DNA of 46,212 nt from assembly GCA_003402735.1 (NCBI GenBank), contig QQNE01000022.1, positions 1 to 46,212 on the forward strand. The letters are read 5' to 3'. A model generated the notes under the pieces. The model searched no databases, was not told where the DNA came from, and saw only the letters and a program-made list of their open reading frames with translations. Below, piece by piece: positions 24,607 through 32,149 of this stretch. Every line of letters starts with the position of its first letter. Within the stretch, counting starts at the first letter, position 1. The position numbers and the translations under genes are program-made. This DNA comes from Verrucomicrobiota bacterium. Lineage in GTDB: Bacteria > Verrucomicrobiota > Verrucomicrobiia > Verrucomicrobiales > DEV007.

Positions 24607-26749
24607 GCGCCAGGCGGAAGCCGAAGTTCCCTCCCCGGAAAGCGGGAAAATAGCGCAACCGCGCCGCCGAACGGGCTTCGGGCTCGGGCTCGTTCCAGGC
24701 CCCTCCTTTGAGAACCTTGAGATCGCCGTTGGGCGGTCCCTGAGGATCGGTGGTGGGCCCGGAGGGAGTCTCCTCATACCAATCCTGGCACCATTCCCAC
24801 ACGTTGCCTGCCATGTCGTAAAATCCCCAAGGGTTCGCCTTGAGGGATTTGATGGTCATGCTGGCCCCCGTGGGCAGTCCCTTCGACTGAAAAAAGCTCA
24901 CCTGACCGGCCTCGGCAGTGCCGGGTGCATTGGCCACGTTGGCCTCTCCGGGGAGGAATTCGTCGCCCCACCAAAACTTGGTCGTGGTTCCGGCGCGGCA
25001 CGCATATTCCCACTGGGCTTCCGTGGGAAGGGCGAAGGCGAACCCGGCGGGGGCCTTGGGCTGAATCTTTTCGAGGAAACCTCCCCGGCCCTGGATGTCA
25101 TCCCAACCCACTTGGTCGATGGGGACCCGGTTGCCGCGATTCGGCCCCGGGGGAATGCTCTTCTGGCCCATAACCCCGAGCCACTGGGCACGCGAGACTT
25201 CCGTTTCAGCCAGCCAAAAGCCCTGCGTCAAGGTGACCTCCCTTGCGCTCGAGCCCTCCCCCATGGTGAACTTTCCGGGAGGGCAGTGAATGAAGCGGAC
25301 CTTCACGTCGGGTGCGATTTCTTCCTCCCGGACGCCTTCTGAACCCGAGGGAAGGGAAGGGGGCTGGGCAGTCGTCCGGTCCCGTGTTGTGGGGACGGTG
25401 TTCGGCTTGGAAAGGCAGGCGACGCGAAACCCGAGATTCGAGGCGTGTTGACGGGGATCCAGGAAGCCGCGGAAGGCAGATCGGTGCGATGCCGCAGGCA
25501 TGTCGAAGGCGCCAGAGCGATAGACCTTGGTCTTTCCCGTTCCCGGCCCGGACGGATCCGTGACCGCGCTGTTCGGGTAGGGAGCATACCAGTCTGAACA
25601 CCACTCGAACACATTGCCATGAATGTCCTGGAGGCCCCAGTGGTTGCGCACTTTTTCGCCGACGAGATGCGGATGGCCTTTGCTGTTCCCGACGTGCCAG
25701 GAAAATTCTCCGACGGCCACGCCTTCGGTGCTGTAGGGGCCGGTCGTGCCGGCGCGGCAGGCGTATTCCCACTGGGCTTCCGTGGGGAGTTGGTAGACAC
25801 CGCCCTCCCGAGCCGAGAGCTTTTCGCAGAAGGCGACCGCATCTTCCCAACTGACATGAGTCACCGGGCAGGCGGTCCCAAACTGTTTGCGGTAGCTCTT
25901 GTGGAAAGCCCCCATCACCAGTTTCCATTGGGCCTGGGTGATCTCGTGGGCGCCAATCCAGAAACCACGGGTCAGGTTCACCTCGTGCGGGGTCTCATCC
26001 TGGGACCGTCCGGTCTCGGTTTCCGGGCTTCCCATTCGGAACTTGCCCGGAGAGCACCAGATCATGCGGTCTCCGATCGAGTTCAGGTAATCGTTGCTGG
26101 CGTCCCGTTTCGGGGGTTCCGAGAATCTCCCTTGGAACGTCTTGAAAAAGGCGAACCCGAGAAACGCGGCAAACGGGATCGCCCACCACCAACCGATGGA
26201 GGCCGTGTGCACCCTTTTTCCCGTTCTGGGCTGGTCCTCGCGCACGCTCCGCACTGGACCCGCGACGTTGACGATCGGGACCGTCGCCTTCGGGGCGGCC
26301 GCCTCGATGTGGTGCATCAATTGCCCCATCTGCGTGCTCAGTTCGGACTCGACGCTGAGACGGAACCGCGGTTGCTCCGCGAGTCGGGCCACGCTGGCGG
26401 GCAACTCGTCCGGACTCGGCATCGGGGTGGTGTCGATGACCACTGGCATGACCGGCAGATCAGCTTTCAGTGCGGCTTCGATTTGGAGCCGATGGAGATC
26501 TTGAGGGTCTTGCGCGTGGCGCCGCATCAGTTCGGCCCACTGTGGGCCGATCAGGACGACAAACACGTCCGCCCGGCTCACAAATCCCTTCATGAAGCTG
26601 GGAACGTCCGCTCCTGGGGGAAGGAGGCCGGGGTCCAGGATCACCGAATCCTGGCCGTAGCTGGCCTTGAGACGCTGCACGATTTTACCGGCGATGAGTG
26701 GTGCTTTGCCACTCAGATCCGAGCCCCGATAGCAGAGGAAAACCTTCAC
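24590..26749 (-). CDS. TIR domain, transmembrane segment and two FGE-sulfatase-fold domains
   Basis: A 719-residue membrane protein. GTG 26749 is chosen because the TIR domain begins there (VKVFLCYRGSDLSG); the frame extends upstream without domain-like sequence. TIR: residues 1-130, with DSVILDPGLLPPGADVP and ADVFVVLIGPQW. One transmembrane helix: 185-202. First FGE-fold domain: 225-445 (MIWCSPGKFRMGS, LPTEAQWEYACRAG, WGLQDIHGNVFEWCSDWY, NLGFRVACL). Linker 446-480, then a second FGE-fold domain to the end (FIHCPPGKFTMGE, LPTEAQWEYACRAG, WGFYDMAGNVWEWCQDWY, NFGFRLALI). Both lack the cysteine pair of catalytic FGE, so they are probably binding domains. The TIR faces the cytoplasm by inference. 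Possible signalling or defence receptor. Confidence 0.85.
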   Translation of the reverse strand: MKVFLCYRGSDLSGKAPLIAGKIVQRLKASYGQDSVILDPGLLPPGADVPSFMKGFVSRADVFVVLIGPQWAELMRRHAQDPQDLHRLQIEAALKADLPVMPVVIDTTPMPSPDELPASVARLAEQPRFRLSVESELSTQMGQLMHHIEAAAPKATVPIVNVAGPVRSVREDQPRTGKRVHTASIGWWWAIPFAAFLGFAFFKTFQGRFSEPPKRDASNDYLNSIGDRMIWCSPGKFRMGSPETETGRSQDETPHEVNLTRGFWIGAHEITQAQWKLVMGAFHKSYRKQFGTACPVTHVSWEDAVAFCEKLSAREGGVYQLPTEAQWEYACRAGTTGPYSTEGVAVGEFSWHVGNSKGHPHLVGEKVRNHWGLQDIHGNVFEWCSDWYAPYPNSAVTDPSGPGTGKTKVYRSGAFDMPAASHRSAFRGFLDPRQHASNLGFRVACLSKPNTVPTTRDRTTAQPPSLPSGSEGVREEEIAPDVKVRFIHCPPGKFTMGEGSSAREVTLTQGFWLAETEVSRAQWLGVMGQKSIPPGPNRGNRVPIDQVGWDDIQGRGGFLEKIQPKAPAGFAFALPTEAQWEYACRAGTTTKFWWGDEFLPGEANVANAPGTAEAGQVSFFQSKGLPTGASMTIKSLKANPWGFYDMAGNVWEWCQDWYEETPSGPTTDPQGPPNGDLKVLKGGAWNEPEPEARSAARLRYFPAFRGGNFGFRLALIPKP

Positions 26750-26864
26750 GCAAGTCCCTAGCAGAGCTCGGCGGATGGGGCAAGGGGCGTGTTTGGGCAA
26801 AGTCCCGCTTTCGCATTGACTGGATCGGCTCCGGGCCGCAACATGACCCGTGCCCCAAGTGCTC

Positions 26865-27140
26865 ATGAAGCCCATCGTCCTCACCCAGATCGCCGCCTTC
26901 CTCATTCTCGGTTCCCTGGCGCAAGCTCGGATCGAAACTCCGGGTTCCGTCACCACCGGTCCTTTCCATCACGCCGCCGCCGTGGCTCATCAAAACCTGC
27001 GGCCAAACAAGGCGAAAGTTCAGGCTCAGCCTTCAAAGGAAAATTCAGAGGTCAAAAAGGAAGGGACGGATCAGCCCAAGGAAAAGCAGCCGCTGCGGAA
27101 GCGCATTTTTGGGCACCGGGCAGCCGGAAAGACCAAGTGA
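26865..27140 (+). CDS. Small secreted basic protein, hypothetical
   Basis: A 91-residue ORF; ATG 26865 opens a signal peptide (MKPIVLTQIAAFLILGSLAQ), and the mature part is Lys/Glu/Gln-rich and probably disordered (KAKVQAQPSKENSEVKKEGT), ending in RKRIFGHRAAGKTK. Family unknown. It is divergent from the TIR-FGE gene, with 115 bases between the starts, and 131 bases before the FG-GAP-type protein gene. Confidence 0.5.
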   Translation: MKPIVLTQIAAFLILGSLAQARIETPGSVTTGPFHHAAAVAHQNLRPNKAKVQAQPSKENSEVKKEGTDQPKEKQPLRKRIFGHRAAGKTK

Positions 27141-27271
27141 GATTCGGCGAGGCGGTCCTCCGGCTCTCCCGCAGGACACCCGTTGCGTCGAACTTTTTGC
27201 TTGATTGATGGGGAATCGAGAAAATGTAGCAGTCGTGCGCAAGTTCTGCAGCACCTTCCTTCTTTGAAGCC

Positions 27272-29950
27272 ATGACAACGTCCCGCTTCGTTCACACCCG
27301 GTTGTTGGTCGCCCTCGCCCTCGGCGCTTTCCTGCCATCCGCCGCTTCGGGCACGGATCTCTCTTCCCAGAAACTGTTCGGACGGTGGGTGGCGTATCCG
27401 GCCAATTTCTTTCTCGGATTGACACGCGGCAGCCTTGCGCTGACGGAGAAATGGGCGGTTGTGGCCAGCAATCAGGCCAGTGACCGAGGTCCATCCTCGG
27501 AGGGGGCGTTGCAAGTGTTCGATGCCCGGACCGGGGCCTGGGTGCGCCGGATTTATCCTCCTCTTCCGAACGGGAACTATCAGTTCGGGTATGCGGTGGC
27601 GGTCAGCGGTGACCTGGCCCTCGTCGGCGCGCCCATTGTCAATTCGAGTTTTGGAGCCGCTTATCTGGTGGATTTGCAGATCGGAAGAGTGCTCCGGACG
27701 CTCACTGGTCCCGGCATTGGCAGCCCCGTCGGCTTCGCCTACTCGGTGGCGATCGGGGGCGACACTCTCGCCGTGGGAGCCCCGCTGGAAGCCACCGGGG
27801 ACGGAGCGATCTATCTGTTCCGTCGCAGTTCAGGGGCTTTTCTGGCCAAGTTCAGTCCGCCGGTCGCCGGAACCGCTGAGGCTTACGGTCAGTCCTTGGC
27901 CATTGACGGCACCATTCTTGCGGTTGGTGCTTCCAAGGCCAACGCCAATCGGGGGGCTGTCTATTTTTACGACACCGTCTCGGGTCTGCTCATTGAGCGA
28001 TATCAACCGCTGGCGTCTGCGGCGGGAGATCGGGTCGGGGAAACGCTCGCCATGCATCGTGGTTATACGGTTCTAGGGACCGCTCCTGGAGGATCGGCGG
28101 GAGCGTTTCTCTACAACCCGGTGACCGGTTTCGGTGCTGCTCTCACTCCGCCAGGCGTTCCCACAAACACATACGGTGATTCTGTGGCGGTTCACGGCTC
28201 CCTGATTGCCGTGGGCGAACCCCGCTTCGGACTCGCTGGCGGCGCGGTGCACCTGTTCCGCACGGAGACCGGTGTCCATCTGGAAACCGTCCGGCCACCG
28301 CTCAATCCGGAATCGCCGGTTGAATTTGGAACTGCCGTGGCGCTTCACCAGAACAATCTCCTCGCTTCCGCCCCGGCGGACGATATCCAGGCCCCGGATT
28401 CCGGTGCGGCCTTTTTGCTGCGGCCATTCACCCAGCCGATGCTCGCAACCAAGGCGATCGCCCAGGGCGATGCGGCCCCGACGTTTCCGGATGTGTCCGT
28501 CGGTCGCATCGGGGATGCCTTCATCAATTCGGAGGGGGAAACTGCCTTCGTCACCTCCTTGTCCGGCGGAGGCTCCAATCTCGGTCGCGACCTCGGTGCC
28601 GTTTCGGAGGTGACCGGTCGGGGAACCTTCACCATGCCGGTCAAAAGTCGCCAGAGCCTCGGGGCACGGGTCGTCACGGTGGGCCCGGTCACGATGAACG
28701 ACTCCGATACCGTGGTCGGATTGGCGACGGTTTCCGGTCCCGGCCTCGTGGCGCCGGCAAATCAACTGATTTGGTACCAGGCCAGTGGATCGTTCGCAAT
28801 CCTGGCCGCTTCGGGCCAAGGGTCTCTTTTGCCCGGTGGCGGCAAGAGCGCCGCCTTGCCGGAATGTGTGACATCAAATCAGTTTGGGCAGCGGTATTGC
28901 GGCTTCATGCTCACTCTGAAGCCGGAGGCTGCCACTGGCACGACCCTCAACAACGACTCCGGACTCGTGTTCGTCAAACTTCTCAGCAGCTTTGACGGTG
29001 TGCGCGAGGGCTTGGCCGCCCCGGCCCCGGTGGGTGCAGAGTATGGACAGTTTGCCCCCAGAATCAGCTGGTTTTATGACCGGATCGTGTTCAGCACCGC
29101 GCTTCGCAATGGTGGGGTGACGGCTGCGACCAATGCGGCTGTGTTCGCCGGTCCCTACTTAGCGGCGCCGACCCTGATCGCCCAGAAGGGAGATCTGGCT
29201 GTCGATGCCACCGGCGGTGTCTTGCCGGGAGAGGCTTACTCCACCTTCGTCGGGGAAACTTCTTTCCGCTCCGGGGCGACTTGCTACCGCGCTCTGTTGG
29301 GTGCGGTTCCCGTCAGCCGGAACGATGGGATTTGGAGGCTCAGTTCGGATGGGGCAACCCGTCGACGCCTGATTCGGAAGGGGGATTTGGTGGGGAACCC
29401 GGCCGGTCTCGTGACGCGCATTCACGGCTTTTGGCCGGTGGGGTCCGATCAACTCCTGGCCTGGGTCACCGTCGCCGGTCCGGGCATCACCGCCAGCAAC
29501 GATCAGGTGTTGGTGCTGATTCAGTCCGATCTCGTGCCCACCTCCCTGATGCAGGAGGGCAGCGTGGCTCCCGGATGTGGCGAAACCGCCCGCATCGGCA
29601 CCATCCTGCGCGTCGAGGTGGATGGATGGACGGGTGCCTATGCCGTTCTGGCCTCTCTCAGCAACGCGTCACCGACCAACAATCTGGCCCTGTTCACCGG
29701 AAATACCGGGCGCGGCAATCTCACCAACCAACAAGCCTTGCGCCGTCCCCAACTCCGGCTGCGCAAAGGCCAGCTTTTCACCAACCAACCCGGGGCATTG
29801 CGTTCCATCTCTCTGCCTGCCGCCAATCGTCCCGCTTCCGGAGCCGGCGGCACCGGTCGTGGGCGGGCCATCAGTTGGGACGGCGACCTGACCTTCGTGG
29901 CCGAGTTCGACAACGGTGTCCGCCAGGTCATGAGGGGAACGGCCGACTGA
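27272..29950 (+). CDS. Large secreted FG-GAP-type beta-propeller protein
   Basis: An 892-residue exported protein (signal peptide at MTTSRFVHTRLLVALALGAF). Residues ~55-400 hold about seven repeats of the FG-GAP kind, each with YG.S(V/L)A(V/I).G..(L/I)AVGAP and GA.Y(L/F)(F/V): FGYAVAVSGDLALVGAP, FAYSVAIGGDTLAVGAP, YGQSLAIDGTILAVGAS, YGDSVAVHGSLIAVGEP. Residues ~410-890 are a second beta-rich half with repeated GD..P strands (AIAQGDAAPTFPDVSVGRIG, LIAQKGDLAVDATGGVLPGE, RRLIRKGDLVGNPAGLVTRI), resembling verrucomicrobial secreted repeat proteins. No C-terminal sorting motif is obvious. Surface or periplasmic location is likely. Function unknown. Confidence 0.75.
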   Translation: MTTSRFVHTRLLVALALGAFLPSAASGTDLSSQKLFGRWVAYPANFFLGLTRGSLALTEKWAVVASNQASDRGPSSEGALQVFDARTGAWVRRIYPPLPNGNYQFGYAVAVSGDLALVGAPIVNSSFGAAYLVDLQIGRVLRTLTGPGIGSPVGFAYSVAIGGDTLAVGAPLEATGDGAIYLFRRSSGAFLAKFSPPVAGTAEAYGQSLAIDGTILAVGASKANANRGAVYFYDTVSGLLIERYQPLASAAGDRVGETLAMHRGYTVLGTAPGGSAGAFLYNPVTGFGAALTPPGVPTNTYGDSVAVHGSLIAVGEPRFGLAGGAVHLFRTETGVHLETVRPPLNPESPVEFGTAVALHQNNLLASAPADDIQAPDSGAAFLLRPFTQPMLATKAIAQGDAAPTFPDVSVGRIGDAFINSEGETAFVTSLSGGGSNLGRDLGAVSEVTGRGTFTMPVKSRQSLGARVVTVGPVTMNDSDTVVGLATVSGPGLVAPANQLIWYQASGSFAILAASGQGSLLPGGGKSAALPECVTSNQFGQRYCGFMLTLKPEAATGTTLNNDSGLVFVKLLSSFDGVREGLAAPAPVGAEYGQFAPRISWFYDRIVFSTALRNGGVTAATNAAVFAGPYLAAPTLIAQKGDLAVDATGGVLPGEAYSTFVGETSFRSGATCYRALLGAVPVSRNDGIWRLSSDGATRRRLIRKGDLVGNPAGLVTRIHGFWPVGSDQLLAWVTVAGPGITASNDQVLVLIQSDLVPTSLMQEGSVAPGCGETARIGTILRVEVDGWTGAYAVLASLSNASPTNNLALFTGNTGRGNLTNQQALRRPQLRLRKGQLFTNQPGALRSISLPAANRPASGAGGTGRGRAISWDGDLTFVAEFDNGVRQVMRGTAD

Positions 29951-29973
29951 TCGCTTCCCCCAACGCCCCCGCA

Positions 29974-30047
29974 CACTCCCTACAGGACTCGAACCTGTGA
30001 CCCACGGATTAGAAATCCGTTGCTCTATCCAGCTGAGCTAAGGGAGC
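29974..30047 (-). tRNA. tRNA-Arg (anticodon TCT)
   Basis: On the minus strand the 74 bases fold as a full cloverleaf: acceptor GCTCCCT with AGGGAGT (one G-U), D stem GCTC/GAGC, anticodon stem ACGGA/TCCGT around loop TTTCTAA, 5-base variable loop, T stem ACAGG/CCTGT with loop TTCGAGT. The anticodon TCT reads AGA. The 3' CCA is not encoded. The 3' end lies 23 bases from the end of the FG-GAP-type protein gene. Confidence 0.97.
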
Positions 30048-30520
30048 AAATTGTGGATGGTGAAGAGGCCGTGGCCGCTTTTGGTCGGACTTGAGCAGAC
30101 CGTTTCCGGTCCTCGCCCCAATTTCTTCCAAACGCCGATCCAGTCCCGTGCCAACCATCGGGAAGTCCTCAATATGCCCGTTTTTTCTGCAATGGCAAGA
30201 ACGCCTTGAAGAGCCTCGGCAGTCCGTTGCAAAGGCTCCTAAGGATTGGAATTCCCTTTTTGAGTCCGCCCACCCACAAGTCACCGGTCGGCTTGGGATC
30301 GTGGGGGTTCAGTCCGTAAGGCCGCGACTGGCTCCGCTTCTCCGGCCACCTCGAACTGACCGCCCGGGCCACTCCGGCGATTCGCCGCCATTTCGACAAG
30401 GGAGGGCTCTTTGAGCGGGAGGAGAGGCCGATCGGCGGTTCCTCGTTCGACGATGACCTCATCCGGAAAAGCGGGTTGCTCCGGTGCAGAAGGGGCCGGC
30501 GCTGATCGCGGGCGCGGGTT
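30048..30520. other. Long gene-poor stretch with one possible decayed frame
   Basis: No convincing intact gene. On the plus strand, 30320-30508 stays open and reads like protein (RDWLRFSGHLELTARATPAI, then FEREERPIGGSSFDDDLI), but it follows a TAA at 30317-30319 and has no start. It may be the tail of a lost gene. The minus strand carries another uninterpretable frame. Confidence 0.3.
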
Positions 30521-31090
30521 TCAACCGAACGCAATCCCTTCGTAAATCTCGGCAAGGGTCAACGAAGCCCCTTGGGCCGGGAACTCGAGCCGGTCCTCCG
30601 GCTGGGTCAGGGCCGAGACCTTCCACGAGTTGCCCTCGCGCTGCAGCCACTCGATGCGCCGCTCCTCCTGCGCCACGATCACATAGTGACCGAGGGATGG
30701 AATCGTCTGGTAGGCGAGCAGTTTCTCACGCCGGTCGATGGACTCGGTCGAGGGGGAGAGGACCTCGAAAAGGATCGACGGTTTCTCGAGGAAATAGTCA
30801 TGGGAATCCGCGGGATCGCAGCCCACCATGACGTCGGGGTAATAGAAGAACTCGGACAGTGAGGTCTTGATGTGGAGCTTGACGGTCTCGATGTAGGCCT
30901 TGCATGTCCCCTCTCTCAATTGGGGGCGCAAAAGCGCGAAAATGGAAGAGATGATTTCATTGTGTCGCCGGTTGCCACCCGCCATGGCATGGATCGTTCC
31001 ACCGAGGTATTCATGCCGGGATCCCCGCATTTCCTCATCCCGGAGATACTCCTCCACGGAAAAAAGCTTGGGTTGTTCGGCTGCGGACAT
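30521..31090 (-). CDS. Uma2-family (DUF820) protein
   Basis: A 189-residue protein of the Uma2/DUF820 family, a PD-(D/E)XK endonuclease-like fold with unknown role. Start ATG 31090 (MSAAEQPKLFSVEEYLRDEE) is the family's typical beginning. Family blocks: SRHEYLGGTIHAMAGG...HNEI, YPDVMVGCDP (the Asp of the nuclease-like core), PSILFEVLSPSTESIDRREK (Glu and downstream Lys), YVIVAQEERRIEWLQR. These genes are abundant in cyanobacteria, Planctomycetes and Verrucomicrobiota and often sit in accessory regions, as here. Confidence 0.9.
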   Translation of the reverse strand: MSAAEQPKLFSVEEYLRDEEMRGSRHEYLGGTIHAMAGGNRRHNEIISSIFALLRPQLREGTCKAYIETVKLHIKTSLSEFFYYPDVMVGCDPADSHDYFLEKPSILFEVLSPSTESIDRREKLLAYQTIPSLGHYVIVAQEERRIEWLQREGNSWKVSALTQPEDRLEFPAQGASLTLAEIYEGIAFG

Positions 31091-31175
31091 ACGTCGGAGA
31101 TTACAGCCTTCACCCCCGCGTTCCAACCCCATTTTTCCCGCGCCGCTTCGCGAACGTAGCTCTTTGTGCGACCCC

Positions 31176-31319
31176 GTGAATCTTCTCCGAGATCCGTCCA
31201 GCCTGCGCAGCGCCCGCTGGCTCGCCCCCGACGACCAGCGCAGTTTCGGGCACCGTTCCCGCTGGAAGCAGATGGGATTCAATCGCGAAGACTTCAAGGC
31301 GAAGCCGCGGCCTGTCTGA
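31176..31319 (+). pseudogene. N-terminal fragment of an IlvD/Edd-family dehydratase
   Basis: The frame from GTG 31176 reads LRDPSSLRSARWLAPDDQRS, then FGHRSRWKQMGFNREDFKAK, and stops at TGA 31317-31319. This matches the first ~45 residues of L-arabonate-type dehydratases of the IlvD/Edd family (LRS.RW.APDD.RSFGHRSR..QMG). The remaining ~500 residues, including the iron-sulfur cysteines, are absent. It is a remnant left by deletion. Confidence 0.65.
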
Positions 31320-31349
31320 GGGAGCGGAGAAACGAGAAGAGAAGAGAAG

Positions 31350-31543
31350 GGGTGCTAGGCTTCCACCGCCTGTGGGTCTCGGCCGAGCTGAACAAGGTCT
31401 TCCTTAGCACCACCAACAGGACCGAGAACGTGATCCGGAACCTGAGGTTGGCCATCGGCTCGGAGAACTGGCGGTCGCCCTTCGGACAGGCCCCGATTGA
31501 CTGCGAGGTTCGTGGCGACTTCCATCCGCATTCGTCAAGATGA
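31350..31543 (+). pseudogene. C-terminal fragment of an IS256-type transposase
   Basis: This frame reads VLGFHRLWVSAELNKVFLST, then TNRTENVIRNLRLAIGSENWR, ending at TGA 31541-31543. The pattern L.(L/F)HRL.V...L...L.(S/T)TN..E(S/N)....R...G...W is that of the C-terminal part of IS256/mutator-type transposases, with the last catalytic Glu in the TTN..EN block. No terminal repeats or upstream catalytic Asp residues remain, so it is a decayed insertion-sequence end. Confidence 0.55.
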
Positions 31544-31717
31544 TGAGACAGCGCTTGACCATCCGTTGGGCAGAAGTCGGTTTTGGGAGGATGCGCTGGA
31601 GTTTTGCGCAGCGAAATCACAAACATTCCGCTAGACAAAGAAACAGAATCATACCTGACAAACCGCCCGGAATCGGATCGAAACATGGCTGCGTCTGGCT
31701 CGCTTGTTCCGGTCGCC

Positions 31718-32149
31718 TCACTTCTCTGGCTGGCATTTGCAGAGCCACTCGGGGTTTTTGCACTCCTCGCAGGTGGCGGTGTTGTATTCAAGGCGGGCGG
31801 TGATGGCCTTGGAGTCGGCAGTTTTTTTGTAGCGCAGGATCAGCCACTCGCCGGCCTTCACGACGGGAATGAGGAAACCTTTCGCGTCCTTCGAGACCTC
31901 GAGTTTGACGGGCTTGGCGCGGTCGCCGGTCATGGCGCTGAGGCTTTGCTGATTCACGGCGACGGGTTTCATGTCCTTGTCGAGCACGGCGATGTGAAAC
32001 TGGCCGTCTTTGACCGTGACTTCGCCGTGCATGGTTTCGTTGTCACTGAATTCGAGGATGCGGCCTCCGTTCGGTCCGAGTTCGACGCCTTCATGGCCGA
32101 AGGCGAGGCTGGTGATGAGGGTGACGAGGAGGATCGGTGTGGTCTTCAT
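31718..32149 (-). CDS. Periplasmic protein with a cysteine-rich C-terminal tail, last gene of the metal-efflux operon
   Basis: A 143-residue exported protein (signal peptide MKTTPILLVTLITSLAFG, cut near HEG). The body is beta-rich (GPNGGRILEFSDNETMHGEV, FHIAVLDKDMKPVAV) and the tail CEECKNPEWLCKCQPEK has CxxC and CxC motifs suited to soft-metal binding. Its ATG overlaps the czcA stop by 4 bases, so it belongs to that operon and may act as a metallochaperone for the pump. Family not recognised. Confidence 0.7.
   Translation of the reverse strand: MKTTPILLVTLITSLAFGHEGVELGPNGGRILEFSDNETMHGEVTVKDGQFHIAVLDKDMKPVAVNQQSLSAMTGDRAKPVKLEVSKDAKGFLIPVVKAGEWLILRYKKTADSKAITARLEYNTATCEECKNPEWLCKCQPEK

Noticed and set aside
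24590..26749. Second DGR target candidate in the TIR-FGE protein
   Set aside because: The C-terminal blocks (NLGFRVACL, NFGFRLALI) look similar, but the in-between residues (e.g. PAASHRSAF, PEPEARSAA) do not follow the Asn-replacing pattern, and no hairpin follows.
24590..26749. TIR-FGE protein as the formylglycine enzyme for the nearby sulfatase
   Set aside because: Both FGE-fold domains lack the cysteine pair needed for catalysis, so they cannot mature C75 of the sulfatase.
29974..31717. tRNA-Arg as the integration site of the second accessory zone
   Set aside because: Integrated islands usually lie at the tRNA 3' end. Here the 3' end faces the FG-GAP-type protein gene and the debris lies on the 5' side; no attachment-like direct repeat was seen.
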